From Streptomyces sp. SID13726 (GTDB lineage: Bacteria > Actinomycetota > Actinomycetes > Streptomycetales > Streptomycetaceae), in NCBI RefSeq assembly GCF_010548375.1, contig NZ_JAAGLY010000007.1:1-64000 (forward strand): a DNA stretch of 64,000 nucleotides, read 5' to 3'. Positions 7,785 through 15,502 of the stretch are shown here, piece after piece (position 1 is the first letter of the stretch; every line of letters begins with the position of its first letter). The notes beneath the pieces were generated by a model. The model saw only the letters and a list, made by a program, of their open reading frames with translations. It made no database searches and was not told where the DNA came from. Both the position numbers and the translations under genes were made by a program.

Positions 7785-8426
7785 CTATCCGGCCACTCCA
7801 TGACGAACCGCCCAGAGCGCCGCCTGTGTACGGTCCGCCAGGTCGAGCTTCATCAGGATGTTCGAGACGTGGGTCTTGACGGTCTTCTCGGACAGGACCA
7901 GGGCGCGAGCGATCTCCCGGTTGGAGCGGCCGTCCGCGATCAGGCCGAGCACCTCGCGCTCCCGCTCGGTGAGCGAACCGCCTCTGCCGCCGCCGGAGTT
8001 GTTCTCCTCCTGGGACAACAGGGCGCCGGCGACCTCGGGTTGGAGCAGGATGTGCCCGGCGTGCACGGAGCGGATGGCGCCGGCCAGGGCGTCGGGGTCG
8101 ACGTCCTTGTAGACGTACCCGGCGGCGCCCGCGCGCAGGGCCGGGACCACGGTGCGCTGTTCGGTGAAGCTGGTGACGATCAGCACGCGCGCGGGGTTGT
8201 CCAGCGCGCGGAGCTTGCGCAGGGCGTCGATGCCGTCCATGCCCGGCATCTTGACGTCCATGAGGACGATGTCGGGCTTCAGTTCCTCCGCGCGCGCGAC
8301 GCCCTCGGCGCCGTCGGCCGCCTCCCCCACGACCTCGATGTCGTCCTGTACCTCCAGGAAGGTGCGCAGCCCCCGGCGGACCACCTGGTGGTCGTCGACG
8401 AGCAGGACCTTGATCGCGTCAGCCAC
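7785..8426 (-). CDS. NarL/LuxR-family response regulator
   Basis: 213 residues: receiver domain with phosphoacceptor Asp57 in DIVLMDVKMPGMDG, acidic pocket DDH at 11-13 and the conserved Lys in VYKDVD; then a LuxR-type helix-turn-helix (LTEREREVLGLIADGRSNREI) over about 150-208. It is a DNA-binding transcription factor phosphorylated by the kinase encoded just upstream, with which it shares an 8-base overlap, so the pair is translationally coupled. The two chaplin genes lie immediately downstream on the same strand, which makes them plausible targets, but that is inference from position. Confidence 0.95.
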   Translation of the reverse strand: MADAIKVLLVDDHQVVRRGLRTFLEVQDDIEVVGEAADGAEGVARAEELKPDIVLMDVKMPGMDGIDALRKLRALDNPARVLIVTSFTEQRTVVPALRAGAAGYVYKDVDPDALAGAIRSVHAGHILLQPEVAGALLSQEENNSGGGRGGSLTEREREVLGLIADGRSNREIARALVLSEKTVKTHVSNILMKLDLADRTQAALWAVRHGVAG

Positions 8427-9564
8427 CGGGGACCTCCATCTCGATCGTGGTGCCCTTGCCGGGCGCCGATTCCACGGTCAGCGTGCCGCCGACCCCGCTG
8501 GTCCGGTCCCGCATGGAGACCAGGCCCAGGTGGCGTCCCGCCCGGCGTATGGACTTCGGGTCGAAGCCGCCGCCGTCGTCGCTCACGCGCAGGACCGCTC
8601 CGCCGCCGCGCCGGTCGACCGTCACGTCGACACGGGCCGCTCCCGAGTGCCGCAGGGCGTTGTGCAGGGCCTCCTGGGCGACCCGGAGCATGGCCTCCTC
8701 CTGGGCTGCGGGCAGTGCGCGGAAGCTGTGGGCGGCGAAGGTCACATGCGCGTCGTGGGCGCGGTCCAGGACCTGGATGTGGGTGCGGAGGGTGGCCGTG
8801 AGGCCGTCCTCGTCCAGCGCGGCGGGCCTCAGCTCGACCACGGCGGCGCGCAGTTCGTCGGCGGCCTCGGCGGCGAGCGCGGCCACCTGCTGGAGCTCGC
8901 CCTTGGCGCGGGACGGGTCGCGGTCGACGAGGGCGGCGGCGGCCTGGGCGGTCAGGCGCAGGGAGAAGAGCTTCTGGCTGACCGCGTCGTGCAGTTCGTG
9001 GGCGAGGCGGGAGCGCTCCTCGGCGATGGTCAGCTCGCGGCTGCGTTCGTAGAGGCGGGCGTTGGTGAGGGCGATCGCGGCGTGCTGGGCGAGGATCGAC
9101 AGCAGCTCCTCGTCCTCCTCGGTGAAGCCGCAGTCGCCCGCGGGTTTCTCGCAGACCTTGTTGGCGAGGAAGAGCGCGCCGATGACCTCGTCGCCGTCGC
9201 GGATCGGCAGGCCCAGGAAGTCGGACATCTCGGGGTGGGCGGACGGCCAGCCCTCGAAGCGCGGGTCCTCGCGGACGTCCGCCAGCCGCTCGAACCTCGC
9301 TTCCTGGAGCATCGCGGCGAGGATGCCGTGCTGGCGCGGGAGCGGGCCGATGGCCTTCCACTGTTCGTCGCTGACGCCGTCGACGACGAACTGGGCGAAG
9401 CCTCCGTGGTCGTCCGGGACGCCGAGGGCGGCGTACTGCGCGTCGAGCAGCTCGCGGGCCGAGGCGACGATCGTCTTGAGGACGTCGCGCACCTCGAGGT
9501 GCCTGCTCATGGCCAGCAGCGCGGAGCTCACCGCGGCGAGGCCGGACCGGGGGCCTTGACTCAT
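8419..9564 (-). CDS. GAF-domain sensor histidine kinase (NarL/DesK-type HisKA_3)
   Basis: 381 residues, no membrane span, so a soluble kinase. A GAF sensor domain occupies about 25-170, including a FLGLPIRDGDEVIGALFLANK strand. The dimerisation/phosphoacceptor helix has His192 in the HDxxxQ form (ELHDAVSQKLFSLRL), which marks the HisKA_3 class, and the C-terminal ATPase domain has the G1 box DDGGGFDP and a GKGTTIEMEVP ending. What the GAF domain senses (redox, small ligand, haem) cannot be read from sequence; several GAF kinases of this layout bind haem or Fe-S clusters. It is first in the two-gene operon with the response regulator. Confidence 0.94.
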   Translation of the reverse strand: MSQGPRSGLAAVSSALLAMSRHLEVRDVLKTIVASARELLDAQYAALGVPDDHGGFAQFVVDGVSDEQWKAIGPLPRQHGILAAMLQEARFERLADVREDPRFEGWPSAHPEMSDFLGLPIRDGDEVIGALFLANKVCEKPAGDCGFTEEDEELLSILAQHAAIALTNARLYERSRELTIAEERSRLAHELHDAVSQKLFSLRLTAQAAAALVDRDPSRAKGELQQVAALAAEAADELRAAVVELRPAALDEDGLTATLRTHIQVLDRAHDAHVTFAAHSFRALPAAQEEAMLRVAQEALHNALRHSGAARVDVTVDRRGGGAVLRVSDDGGGFDPKSIRRAGRHLGLVSMRDRTSGVGGTLTVESAPGKGTTIEMEVPGG

Positions 9565-9750
9565 GTCCTCAGAGTACGGGCGGGGTGTGACAGCGCGGAT
9601 CGGACCTGTGACGGCCCCCGGCTAGGGCGAGCGACCTAGGGCGAAGGGTCGCTCTGCTTTGCGCCCCGCGTCCGAGGCGGCCGGGGCGGTGCCGTTCCTA
9701 CGTTGGGAGCACGCCCGTCAGGGGGCGTGGTGGACGAGGGGACGTGTGTC

Positions 9751-10446
9751 ATGCCGGTAGCGATCATCACGGGGGCGTCGAAGGGACTGGGGCGGGCGCT
9801 CGCCGAGGCGCTGGCCGCGCGGGGCTGGGACCTGGTGCTCGACGCCAGGACGGCCGAGGTGCTGGCGCGGACCGAGGCCGCGCTCGCCGCACACGGGACC
9901 CGGGTGACGGCCCTGCCCGGCGATGTCACGGACCCGGCGCACCGCTCCGGGCTTGTGGCCGCGGCCTGGAAGTACGGCGGGGTCGATCTGCTGGTGAACA
10001 ACGCGAGCGCGCTGGGCGCCGAGCCGCTGGCCCGTCTTGAGGGGTTGTCCCTGGAGGGGCTGCGCCGGGCGCTGGAGGTGAACGTGGTGGCCGCGCTGGG
10101 CCTGGTCCAGGAGGCGCTGCCGCTGCTGCGGGAGTCGGAGGCCGGCGCGGTGATCGCGGTCAGTTCGGACGCGGCGGCCGAGGCGTACGAGACGTGGGGC
10201 GGGTACGGGGCGTCGAAGGCCGCCCTGGACCATCTCGCGGCGGTGCTGGGCGAGGAGGAGCCCGCGCTGCGGGTGTGGGCCGTGGACCCCGGGGACATGG
10301 CGACGGACCTGTACGCGGCGGCCGTACCGGACGACGAGGAGCCGCGGCCCGATCCGGCGAGCGTGGTGCCGGCGTTCCTGCGGCTGCTGGACGAGCGGCC
10401 GGCGAGTGGGCGGTACGGGGCTCCCTCGCTGCTGGAGGGGCGATGA
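9751..10446 (+). CDS. SDR-family NAD(P)-dependent oxidoreductase
   Basis: 231-residue classical short-chain dehydrogenase/reductase: cofactor loop TGASKGLG at 7-14, NNAS at 83-86, structural Asn111, and the catalytic Ser138 or Ser139, Tyr152 and Lys156 (YGASKAAL). The substrate is unknown. The ATG at 9751 places the cofactor loop at the expected distance from the N-terminus; GAGGGGA lies upstream. Its stop overlaps the start of the next gene (ATGA), so it is translationally coupled with the QueA-like protein. Confidence 0.92.
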   Translation: MPVAIITGASKGLGRALAEALAARGWDLVLDARTAEVLARTEAALAAHGTRVTALPGDVTDPAHRSGLVAAAWKYGGVDLLVNNASALGAEPLARLEGLSLEGLRRALEVNVVAALGLVQEALPLLRESEAGAVIAVSSDAAAEAYETWGGYGASKAALDHLAAVLGEEEPALRVWAVDPGDMATDLYAAAVPDDEEPRPDPASVVPAFLRLLDERPASGRYGAPSLLEGR

Positions 10447-11519
10447 CGCTCGCGGTGCGGGTGCCGGAGGAGCTGTCGGCGCGGGTGCCGGCCGAGCAGC
10501 GGGGGCCCGGGCTCGACCGGGACGCCGTACGGCTGCTGGTGTCGCGGGGCGAGAGGGTGGCGCATCACGCCTTCGGGGAGCTGCCGCGGCTGCTGCGGGC
10601 CGGGGACCTGCTCGTGGTGAATACCTCGCCCACGCTGGCCGCGGCCGTGGACGGGCGGATCGGGCACACGCGTGTGGTGGTGCACTTCTCGACGCGCGGG
10701 GACGACGGGCGGTGGGCCGTCGAGCTGCGGGATCCCGACGGGCGGGGCACCACGCGTGCGCGTGCGGGCGGGCCCGCGGGGACCGAGGTGCGGTTGCCCG
10801 GGGGCGGGCGGCTGGTCCTGGAGGAGGCGGTGAGCGAGCGGCTCCGGTGGGCGCGGGTGTACGGCGGGGAGGTGCTCGGGCTGCTGCGGGAGCACGGGCG
10901 GCCCATTCGGTACTCCTACACGGAGCGGGACCAGCCGCTGTCCGTCTACCAGACGGTGTTCGCGCTGCCGTCGCCCGACGGTTCGGGCAGTGCGGAGATG
11001 CCGAGTGCCGCGCGGCCCTTCACCGCGCGGCTGGTGGCGGAGCTGGTGAGCCGGGGGGTGCAGTTCGCGCCGGTCACGCTGCACACCGGGGTGGCCTCGG
11101 CGGAGGTGCACGAGCCGCCGTATCCGGAGCGGTTCTCGGTGCCGGAGACCTCGGCGCGGCTGATCAACGCGGTGCGGGCCGGGGACGGCCGGGTCGTCGC
11201 CGTGGGGACGACCGCGGTGCGGGCCGTGGAGTCGGCGGCGGGGGCCGACGGGGTCGTACGCGCGCGTGTGGGGTGGACGGATCTCGTCGTGACCCCGGAG
11301 CGCGGGGTACGAGTGGTGGACGGGCTGCTGACCGGGCTGCACGAGCCGGAGGCCTCGCATCTGCTGATGCTGGAGGCGGTCGCGGGGCGGGCGGCGATCG
11401 ACCGCGGCTACGAGGCGGCGCTGCGCGGGCTCTACCTGTGGCACGAGTTCGGGGACGTGCATCTCCTCCTCCCGGAGGAGAACCCTCACGCACAGCATTG
11501 CTCTCGCAACTGCCGGTGA
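10443..11519 (+). CDS. QueA-like S-adenosylmethionine:tRNA ribosyltransferase-isomerase
   Basis: 358 residues. QueA transfers the ribose of S-adenosylmethionine to 7-aminomethyl-deazaguanine in tRNA to make epoxyqueuosine. Family blocks are visible: LPRLLRAGDLLVVNTSPTLAA near residue 45, RYSYTERDQPLSVYQTVFA near 157, PSAARPFTA with FAPVTLHTG, VGTTAVRAVES, and the C-terminal YLWHEFGDVHLLLP. It is a divergent actinobacterial form; no other queuosine genes are in the window, so whether it makes queuosine or modifies another substrate is uncertain. The ATG overlaps the SDR stop codon. Confidence 0.85.
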   Translation: MTLAVRVPEELSARVPAEQRGPGLDRDAVRLLVSRGERVAHHAFGELPRLLRAGDLLVVNTSPTLAAAVDGRIGHTRVVVHFSTRGDDGRWAVELRDPDGRGTTRARAGGPAGTEVRLPGGGRLVLEEAVSERLRWARVYGGEVLGLLREHGRPIRYSYTERDQPLSVYQTVFALPSPDGSGSAEMPSAARPFTARLVAELVSRGVQFAPVTLHTGVASAEVHEPPYPERFSVPETSARLINAVRAGDGRVVAVGTTAVRAVESAAGADGVVRARVGWTDLVVTPERGVRVVDGLLTGLHEPEASHLLMLEAVAGRAAIDRGYEAALRGLYLWHEFGDVHLLLPEENPHAQHCSRNCR

Positions 11520-11604
11520 GACTGCCCCGCCGCCGATGTGAGCCCGCACATAGGGCGCAGATCACGTACGAAGCGGCATAGGAGACAAAGGCTTCCCTCA
11601 TGAA

Positions 11605-11636
11605 CGGGACAGACGTTCCAGTCTGTCCGGTTTTGC
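11605..11636 (+). terminator. terminator after the QueA-like gene
   Basis: Arms GGACAGAC and GTCTGTCC around a 6-base loop are followed by GGTTTTG, 88 bases after the stop codon. Confidence 0.7.
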
Positions 11637-11675
11637 CCTCCCCGGGTCCACTACCCCGGATCGTACGTCACACCT

Positions 11676-11705
11676 TTGCCCAGGCATTTTGCGGCCGCTA
11701 AGAAT
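11676..11705 (+). promoter_or_regulatory. probable promoter of the SLT-domain gene
   Basis: TTGCCC (11676-11681), a 17-base spacer and TAAGAA(T) (11699-11705) make a good vegetative promoter. The predicted transcription start, about 11711-11713, coincides with the first base of the structured leader described next. Confidence 0.65.
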
Positions 11706-11712
11706 GGCTCTC

Positions 11713-11788
11713 GTCGCTCAGCGCCGCGGGTTTCCCCCGCGGCGTTTGTGCCGGAAGCACCCGTGTCCCCCGCCGGACAGCGAGCGAC
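11713..11788 (+). promoter_or_regulatory. structured 5' leader, candidate riboswitch-like RNA
   Basis: The predicted transcript begins with GTCGCTC (11713-11719), which pairs perfectly with GAGCGAC (11782-11788) to close the leader. Inside are a 9-bp hairpin CGCCGCGGG/CCCGCGGCG (11722-11744) and a small GTGC/GCAC hairpin (11748-11760). The closing stem ends about 12 bases before the GAAGAGG ribosome-binding site. Secreted SLT and Rpf hydrolases of Streptomyces are known targets of the ydaO-type cyclic di-AMP riboswitch; the 3' part here (CCGGACAGC then GACCTC) is loosely similar to that class, but this leader is shorter than the canonical aptamer, so the class is left open. Confidence 0.45.
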
Positions 11789-11817
11789 CTCCGCGCTATT
11801 CGAAGAGGTCCATCCGC

Positions 11818-12573
11818 ATGCCCAAGAACACCTTCACCCGTGGTCATAGTCGCGCGCTGACCAAGCGCCACAGGATCGCCGTCGCCGGTGTCGCCACGCT
11901 CGGCGCCGCCGCCGTCGTGTTCACCGCTGTTCCGGGCAACGCGGAGACCACCACGTCGGAGGCCGCCACCGCCGTCGCCCCCGTGAAGTACAGCTCCGAG
12001 CAGCTCAAGGGCCTCCAGGCGGACGTCGGCGAGCAGCTCGCCGCCAAGAGCCTGCCGGGCAAGGCAGCCGAGGCGAAGGCGAAGGCCGCCGCTGCCGCGA
12101 AGGCCAAGGCACAGGCGAAGGCCGCCGCGAAGCAGAAGGCCGCCGCCAAGGCCGCCGCCGCCAAGAAGGCCGCGCAGGCGCGCAAGGCCAAGGAGGCCGC
12201 GAGCCGCTCCGCGCAGCGCGTGAAGATCAAGGCCGCCGCGACGAAGACCTACGCCGACAACCTGGACGGCTGGATCAAGGAGTCCCTGGACATCATGAAG
12301 TCCAAGGGCATCCCAGGCACGTACAACGGCCTCTACCGGAACATCATCCGGGAGTCCTCGGGCAACCCGAACGCCATCAACGGCTGGGACATCAACGCGA
12401 TCAACGGCACGCCGTCGATCGGTCTCCTCCAGATCATCAAGCCGACCTTCAACGCCTACCACGTCTCCGGTACAGCCTGGAGCCAGTACGACCCGGTCGC
12501 CAACATCACCGCGTCCGCCAACTACGCGTACCACCGCTACGGCTCGATCGACAACGTCAACAGCGCGTACTGA
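11818..12573 (+). CDS. secreted transglycosylase-like (SLT) cell-wall hydrolase with Ala/Lys coiled coil
   Basis: 251 residues. A basic N-terminus and hydrophobic segment (AVAGVATLGAAAVVFTAV, about 21-38) form a signal peptide. Residues about 80-140 are almost entirely Ala, Lys and Gln (repeats of KAAAK and KAKA), a helical, positively charged stalk that could bind wall polymers. The C-terminal 100 residues are an SLT-type domain: catalytic-Glu block IIRESSGNPNAING and TPSIGLLQIIKPTFNAYH, ending in YHRYGSIDNVNSAY. It should cleave peptidoglycan glycan strands outside the membrane. The ATG at 11818 is chosen because GAAGAGG precedes it and the signal peptide starts there; the frame is open upstream. 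Expression probably depends on the structured leader. Confidence 0.92.
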   Translation: MPKNTFTRGHSRALTKRHRIAVAGVATLGAAAVVFTAVPGNAETTTSEAATAVAPVKYSSEQLKGLQADVGEQLAAKSLPGKAAEAKAKAAAAAKAKAQAKAAAKQKAAAKAAAAKKAAQARKAKEAASRSAQRVKIKAAATKTYADNLDGWIKESLDIMKSKGIPGTYNGLYRNIIRESSGNPNAINGWDINAINGTPSIGLLQIIKPTFNAYHVSGTAWSQYDPVANITASANYAYHRYGSIDNVNSAY

Positions 12574-12599
12574 GGCCGCGCGGACCTCTCGTACGCGGA

Positions 12600-12630
12600 A
12601 AGGGCGGCACCCTGTCGGGGTGCCGCCCTT
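12600..12630. terminator. hairpin between convergent genes
   Basis: Arms AAGGGCGGCACCC and GGGTGCCGCCCTT with a short TGTCG loop lie between the SLT gene and the FHA-ABC gene, and can terminate both. Confidence 0.75.
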
Positions 12631-12649
12631 CACCGTCGTACAACAGTGA

Positions 12650-15277
12650 TCACTTGCGCATGACCTCGGGCTCGTGGCGGCGCAGGAAGCGGGCCACGAA
12701 GAAGCCGCAGACCACGCCGATGGCGATGAGGGCGATCATGTCGAGGCCCCAGGCGCTGAGGGTGTGGTCCCAGAGCGGGTCGGTGGAGTCGCCCGGTTTG
12801 ACGGGCGGGTTGACCCTGTTGAAGTCGAGCGTGGCGCCGGCGGCGGCGACCGCCCAGCGGGACGGCATGAGGTACGAGAGCTCGTTGACGCCGAGAGTGC
12901 CGTTCAGGGTGAACAGACAGCCCGTGAAGACGACCTGGACGATCGCGAACATGACCAGCAGCGGCATGGTCTTCTCGGAGGTCTTCACCAGCGCGGAGAT
13001 GATCAGGCCGAACATCATCGAGGTGAAGCCGAGGCCCATGATCGGCAGGCAGAGCTCCGCGAGGGTGGCGTTGCCGAGGACCAGGCCCTCCTTGGGGAGG
13101 CCGCGGCTGGCGAAGCCGATCAGGCCGACCAGCAGGCCCTGGAGGATGGTGATCACGCCGAGCACGACGACCTTGGACATCAGGTAGGCCGAGCGGGACA
13201 GGCCGGTGGCGCGCTCCCGTTCGTAGATGACCCGTTCCTTGATCAGCTCGCGGACCGAGTTGGCCGCGCCCGCGAAACAGGCGCCGACCGCGAGGATCAG
13301 CAGGACCGTGGTCGCCGTGCTGTTCGGTTCGGGGAGCTTGGTCCTGGGGTCGATCGGCTTGGGCAGCAGGGCGTCGCCGAAGTCGATGAGCAGGCTCACC
13401 GAGCCGAGGACGAGCGGCAGGATCAGGGTGAGGGCGAGGAAGCCCCGGTCGGAGGCGATGACCGAGACATAGCGGCGCACCAGGGTGCCGAACTGGCTCA
13501 TCCAGCCCTGTGGCTTCGGCGGCTTCATCGCCTGCATCGGAGGCAGCTGTACGGACTGCGGCGCAATCGCGTCGATGTCCGCGGCGTACATCTGGTAGTG
13601 CTGCGAGCCCTTCCAGCGTCCGGCCCAGTCGTAGTCGCGGTAGTTCTCGAAGGCGGAGAAGACGTCGGCCCAGCTGTCGTAGCCGAAGAAGTTCAGGGCC
13701 TCCTCGGGCGGGCCGAAGTAGGCGACCGCGCCCCCCGGGGCCATCACCAGGAGCTTGTCGCAGAGCGCGAGTTCGGCGACGGAGTGGGTGACCACGAGGA
13801 CCGTGCGGCCGTCGTCGGCGAGGCCGCGCAGCAGCTGCATGACATCGCGGTCCATGCCCGGGTCGAGGCCCGAGGTGGGTTCGTCGAGGAAGATCAGGGA
13901 CGGCTTGGTGAGCAGTTCCAGGGCCACCGAGACGCGCTTGCGCTGGCCGCCGGAGAGGGCGGTGACCTTCTTCTCCTTGTGGATGTCGAGCTTCAGCTCG
14001 CGCAGCACCTCGTCTATGCGGTTCTCGCGCTCCTCGCTGGTGGTGTCGGCGGGGAAGCGGAGTTTGGCCGCGTACTTGAGGGCCTTCTTGACGGTCAGCT
14101 CCTTGTGCAGGATGTCGTCCTGCGGGACCAGACCGATGCGCTGGCGCAGCTCGGCGAACTGCTTGTAGAGGTTGCGGTTGTCGTACAGGACGTCGCCCTG
14201 GTTGGCGGGCCGGTAGCCGGTCAGTGCCTTGAGCAGGGTCGACTTGCCGGAACCCGACGGTCCGATGACCGCGATCAGGGACTTCTCCGGGACTCCGAAG
14301 GAGACGTCCTTGAGGATCTGCTTGCCGCCGTCGACCGTGACGGTGAGGTGGCGGGCCGAGAAGGAGACCTCACCGGTGTCGACGAACTCCTCGAGCCGGT
14401 CGCCGACGATCCGGAACGTGGAGTGGCCGACGCCGACGATGTCGGCCGCGCCGAGCATCAACGCGCCGCCCTTGGGGATCGGCTGGCCGTTGACGTACGT
14501 GCCGTTGTGCGAGCCGAGGTCGCGGATCTCCATGCGGCCGTCGGGCATCGAGTGGAACTCGGCGTGATGGCGGGAGACCTGGAGGTCGGAGACGACCAGG
14601 TCGTTCTCCAGGGCACGGCCGATCCGCATGATGCGGCCGATGGTGAACTGGTGGAACGTGGTCGGGCTGCGGTCGCCGTAGACCGGCGGCGCGCCCGCGC
14701 TGATGCCGGGGCCCTGCTGCGGCGGGGTCTTCTGCGGCGGCTGGTGCGCCGGTGGCTGGTGTTGCGATGCCGCTTGCGGCTGGTGATGCTGCTGCGGCTG
14801 GTGGTGCGGCCGCGCCTGCGGTTGTGGCTGCGGCCAGCCGGACTCCGCCTGCTGTCGCTGCGGTGTCTGCTGCGGTGTCTGCTGCGACGGGGCCGGCTGG
14901 GCCCAGCCGGGGTTCGCGCCCTGGACGCCCTGGGCGGCGTACGGCTGCTGCTGCGGCTGTGCGGCCGGGGCCGCGGCGCCGGAGAAGCTCAGCAGCGGGC
15001 CGTCGCCGGCGTTGCCGAGGTGGACGGCCGTACCGGGGCCGATGTCCGTCTGGTGGATCCGCTGCCCCTGCACGAAGGTGCCGTTGGTGCTGCTGTGGTC
15101 CTCGATGACCCAGCCGCGCCCGTTCCAGCTGATCGTGGCATGACGCCAGGACACCCTGGCGTCGTCGAACACGACGTCCCCCTGCGGATCGCGTCCAAGG
15201 GTGTACGGCCGGGACGAGTCGAGCGTCCAGGTCCGTCCGTTAGCTTCCAGTACGAGTTCCGGCACTCCAAGCCCCAC
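12650..15277 (-). CDS. FHA-domain ABC transporter, fused ATPase and permease (Rv1747-like)
   Basis: 875 residues in one chain: FHA domain 1 (about 1-100, with TLGRDPQGDVVF and RVSWRHATI), a Gln/Pro-rich linker (about 105-190), FHA domain 2 (about 205-300, IGRALENDLVVSDLQVSRHH), an ABCG-type ATPase (Walker A GPSGSGKST, signature LSGGQRKRVS, Walker B LIFLDEPTSGLD) and an ABC-2 permease with about six spans in the last 270 residues. This is the layout of mycobacterial Rv1747, whose FHA domains bind phosphothreonine made by Ser/Thr kinases and which exports envelope glycolipid. Substrate here is unknown. A GTG start at 15277 gives a complete first FHA domain. It is divergent from the streptophobe gene. 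Confidence 0.93.
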   Translation of the reverse strand: MGLGVPELVLEANGRTWTLDSSRPYTLGRDPQGDVVFDDARVSWRHATISWNGRGWVIEDHSSTNGTFVQGQRIHQTDIGPGTAVHLGNAGDGPLLSFSGAAAPAAQPQQQPYAAQGVQGANPGWAQPAPSQQTPQQTPQRQQAESGWPQPQPQARPHHQPQQHHQPQAASQHQPPAHQPPQKTPPQQGPGISAGAPPVYGDRSPTTFHQFTIGRIMRIGRALENDLVVSDLQVSRHHAEFHSMPDGRMEIRDLGSHNGTYVNGQPIPKGGALMLGAADIVGVGHSTFRIVGDRLEEFVDTGEVSFSARHLTVTVDGGKQILKDVSFGVPEKSLIAVIGPSGSGKSTLLKALTGYRPANQGDVLYDNRNLYKQFAELRQRIGLVPQDDILHKELTVKKALKYAAKLRFPADTTSEERENRIDEVLRELKLDIHKEKKVTALSGGQRKRVSVALELLTKPSLIFLDEPTSGLDPGMDRDVMQLLRGLADDGRTVLVVTHSVAELALCDKLLVMAPGGAVAYFGPPEEALNFFGYDSWADVFSAFENYRDYDWAGRWKGSQHYQMYAADIDAIAPQSVQLPPMQAMKPPKPQGWMSQFGTLVRRYVSVIASDRGFLALTLILPLVLGSVSLLIDFGDALLPKPIDPRTKLPEPNSTATTVLLILAVGACFAGAANSVRELIKERVIYERERATGLSRSAYLMSKVVVLGVITILQGLLVGLIGFASRGLPKEGLVLGNATLAELCLPIMGLGFTSMMFGLIISALVKTSEKTMPLLVMFAIVQVVFTGCLFTLNGTLGVNELSYLMPSRWAVAAAGATLDFNRVNPPVKPGDSTDPLWDHTLSAWGLDMIALIAIGVVCGFFVARFLRRHEPEVMRK

Positions 15278-15413
15278 TGAGTAGTCCCCCGAATTACCCC
15301 TGTCACGGGGAGTCTAGGGATGTCGAACATCGTCGGGAACTATTTCAGGATCCACCTCCTGACCGAAAGTTGAGCCCTCCGGAGAGCACGTCCGTGCGCT
15401 TCGACCGGTTCCG

Positions 15414-15442
15414 TTGACGGGGTTGAAACCGACTTGGAGAGT
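15414..15442 (+). promoter_or_regulatory. probable promoter of the streptophobe gene
   Basis: TTGACG (15414-15419), 17 bases, then GAGAGT (15437-15442) lies about 60 bases before the chosen ATG. The -35 is good, the -10 is one base from the TAGAGT form used in the rrn leader. Confidence 0.5.
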
Positions 15443-15502
15443 GGTAAGCCACGCGAGGGGACATGCGCGGTTTCGGCCGCGCCGCGGATCGGGGGGTCTG
15501 CC

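Noticed and set aside
12674..15280. 868-codon plus-strand frame opposite the FHA-ABC gene
   Set aside because: It is the mirror of a gene with clear FHA, ATPase and permease motifs; its own translation is low-complexity and lacks any domain.
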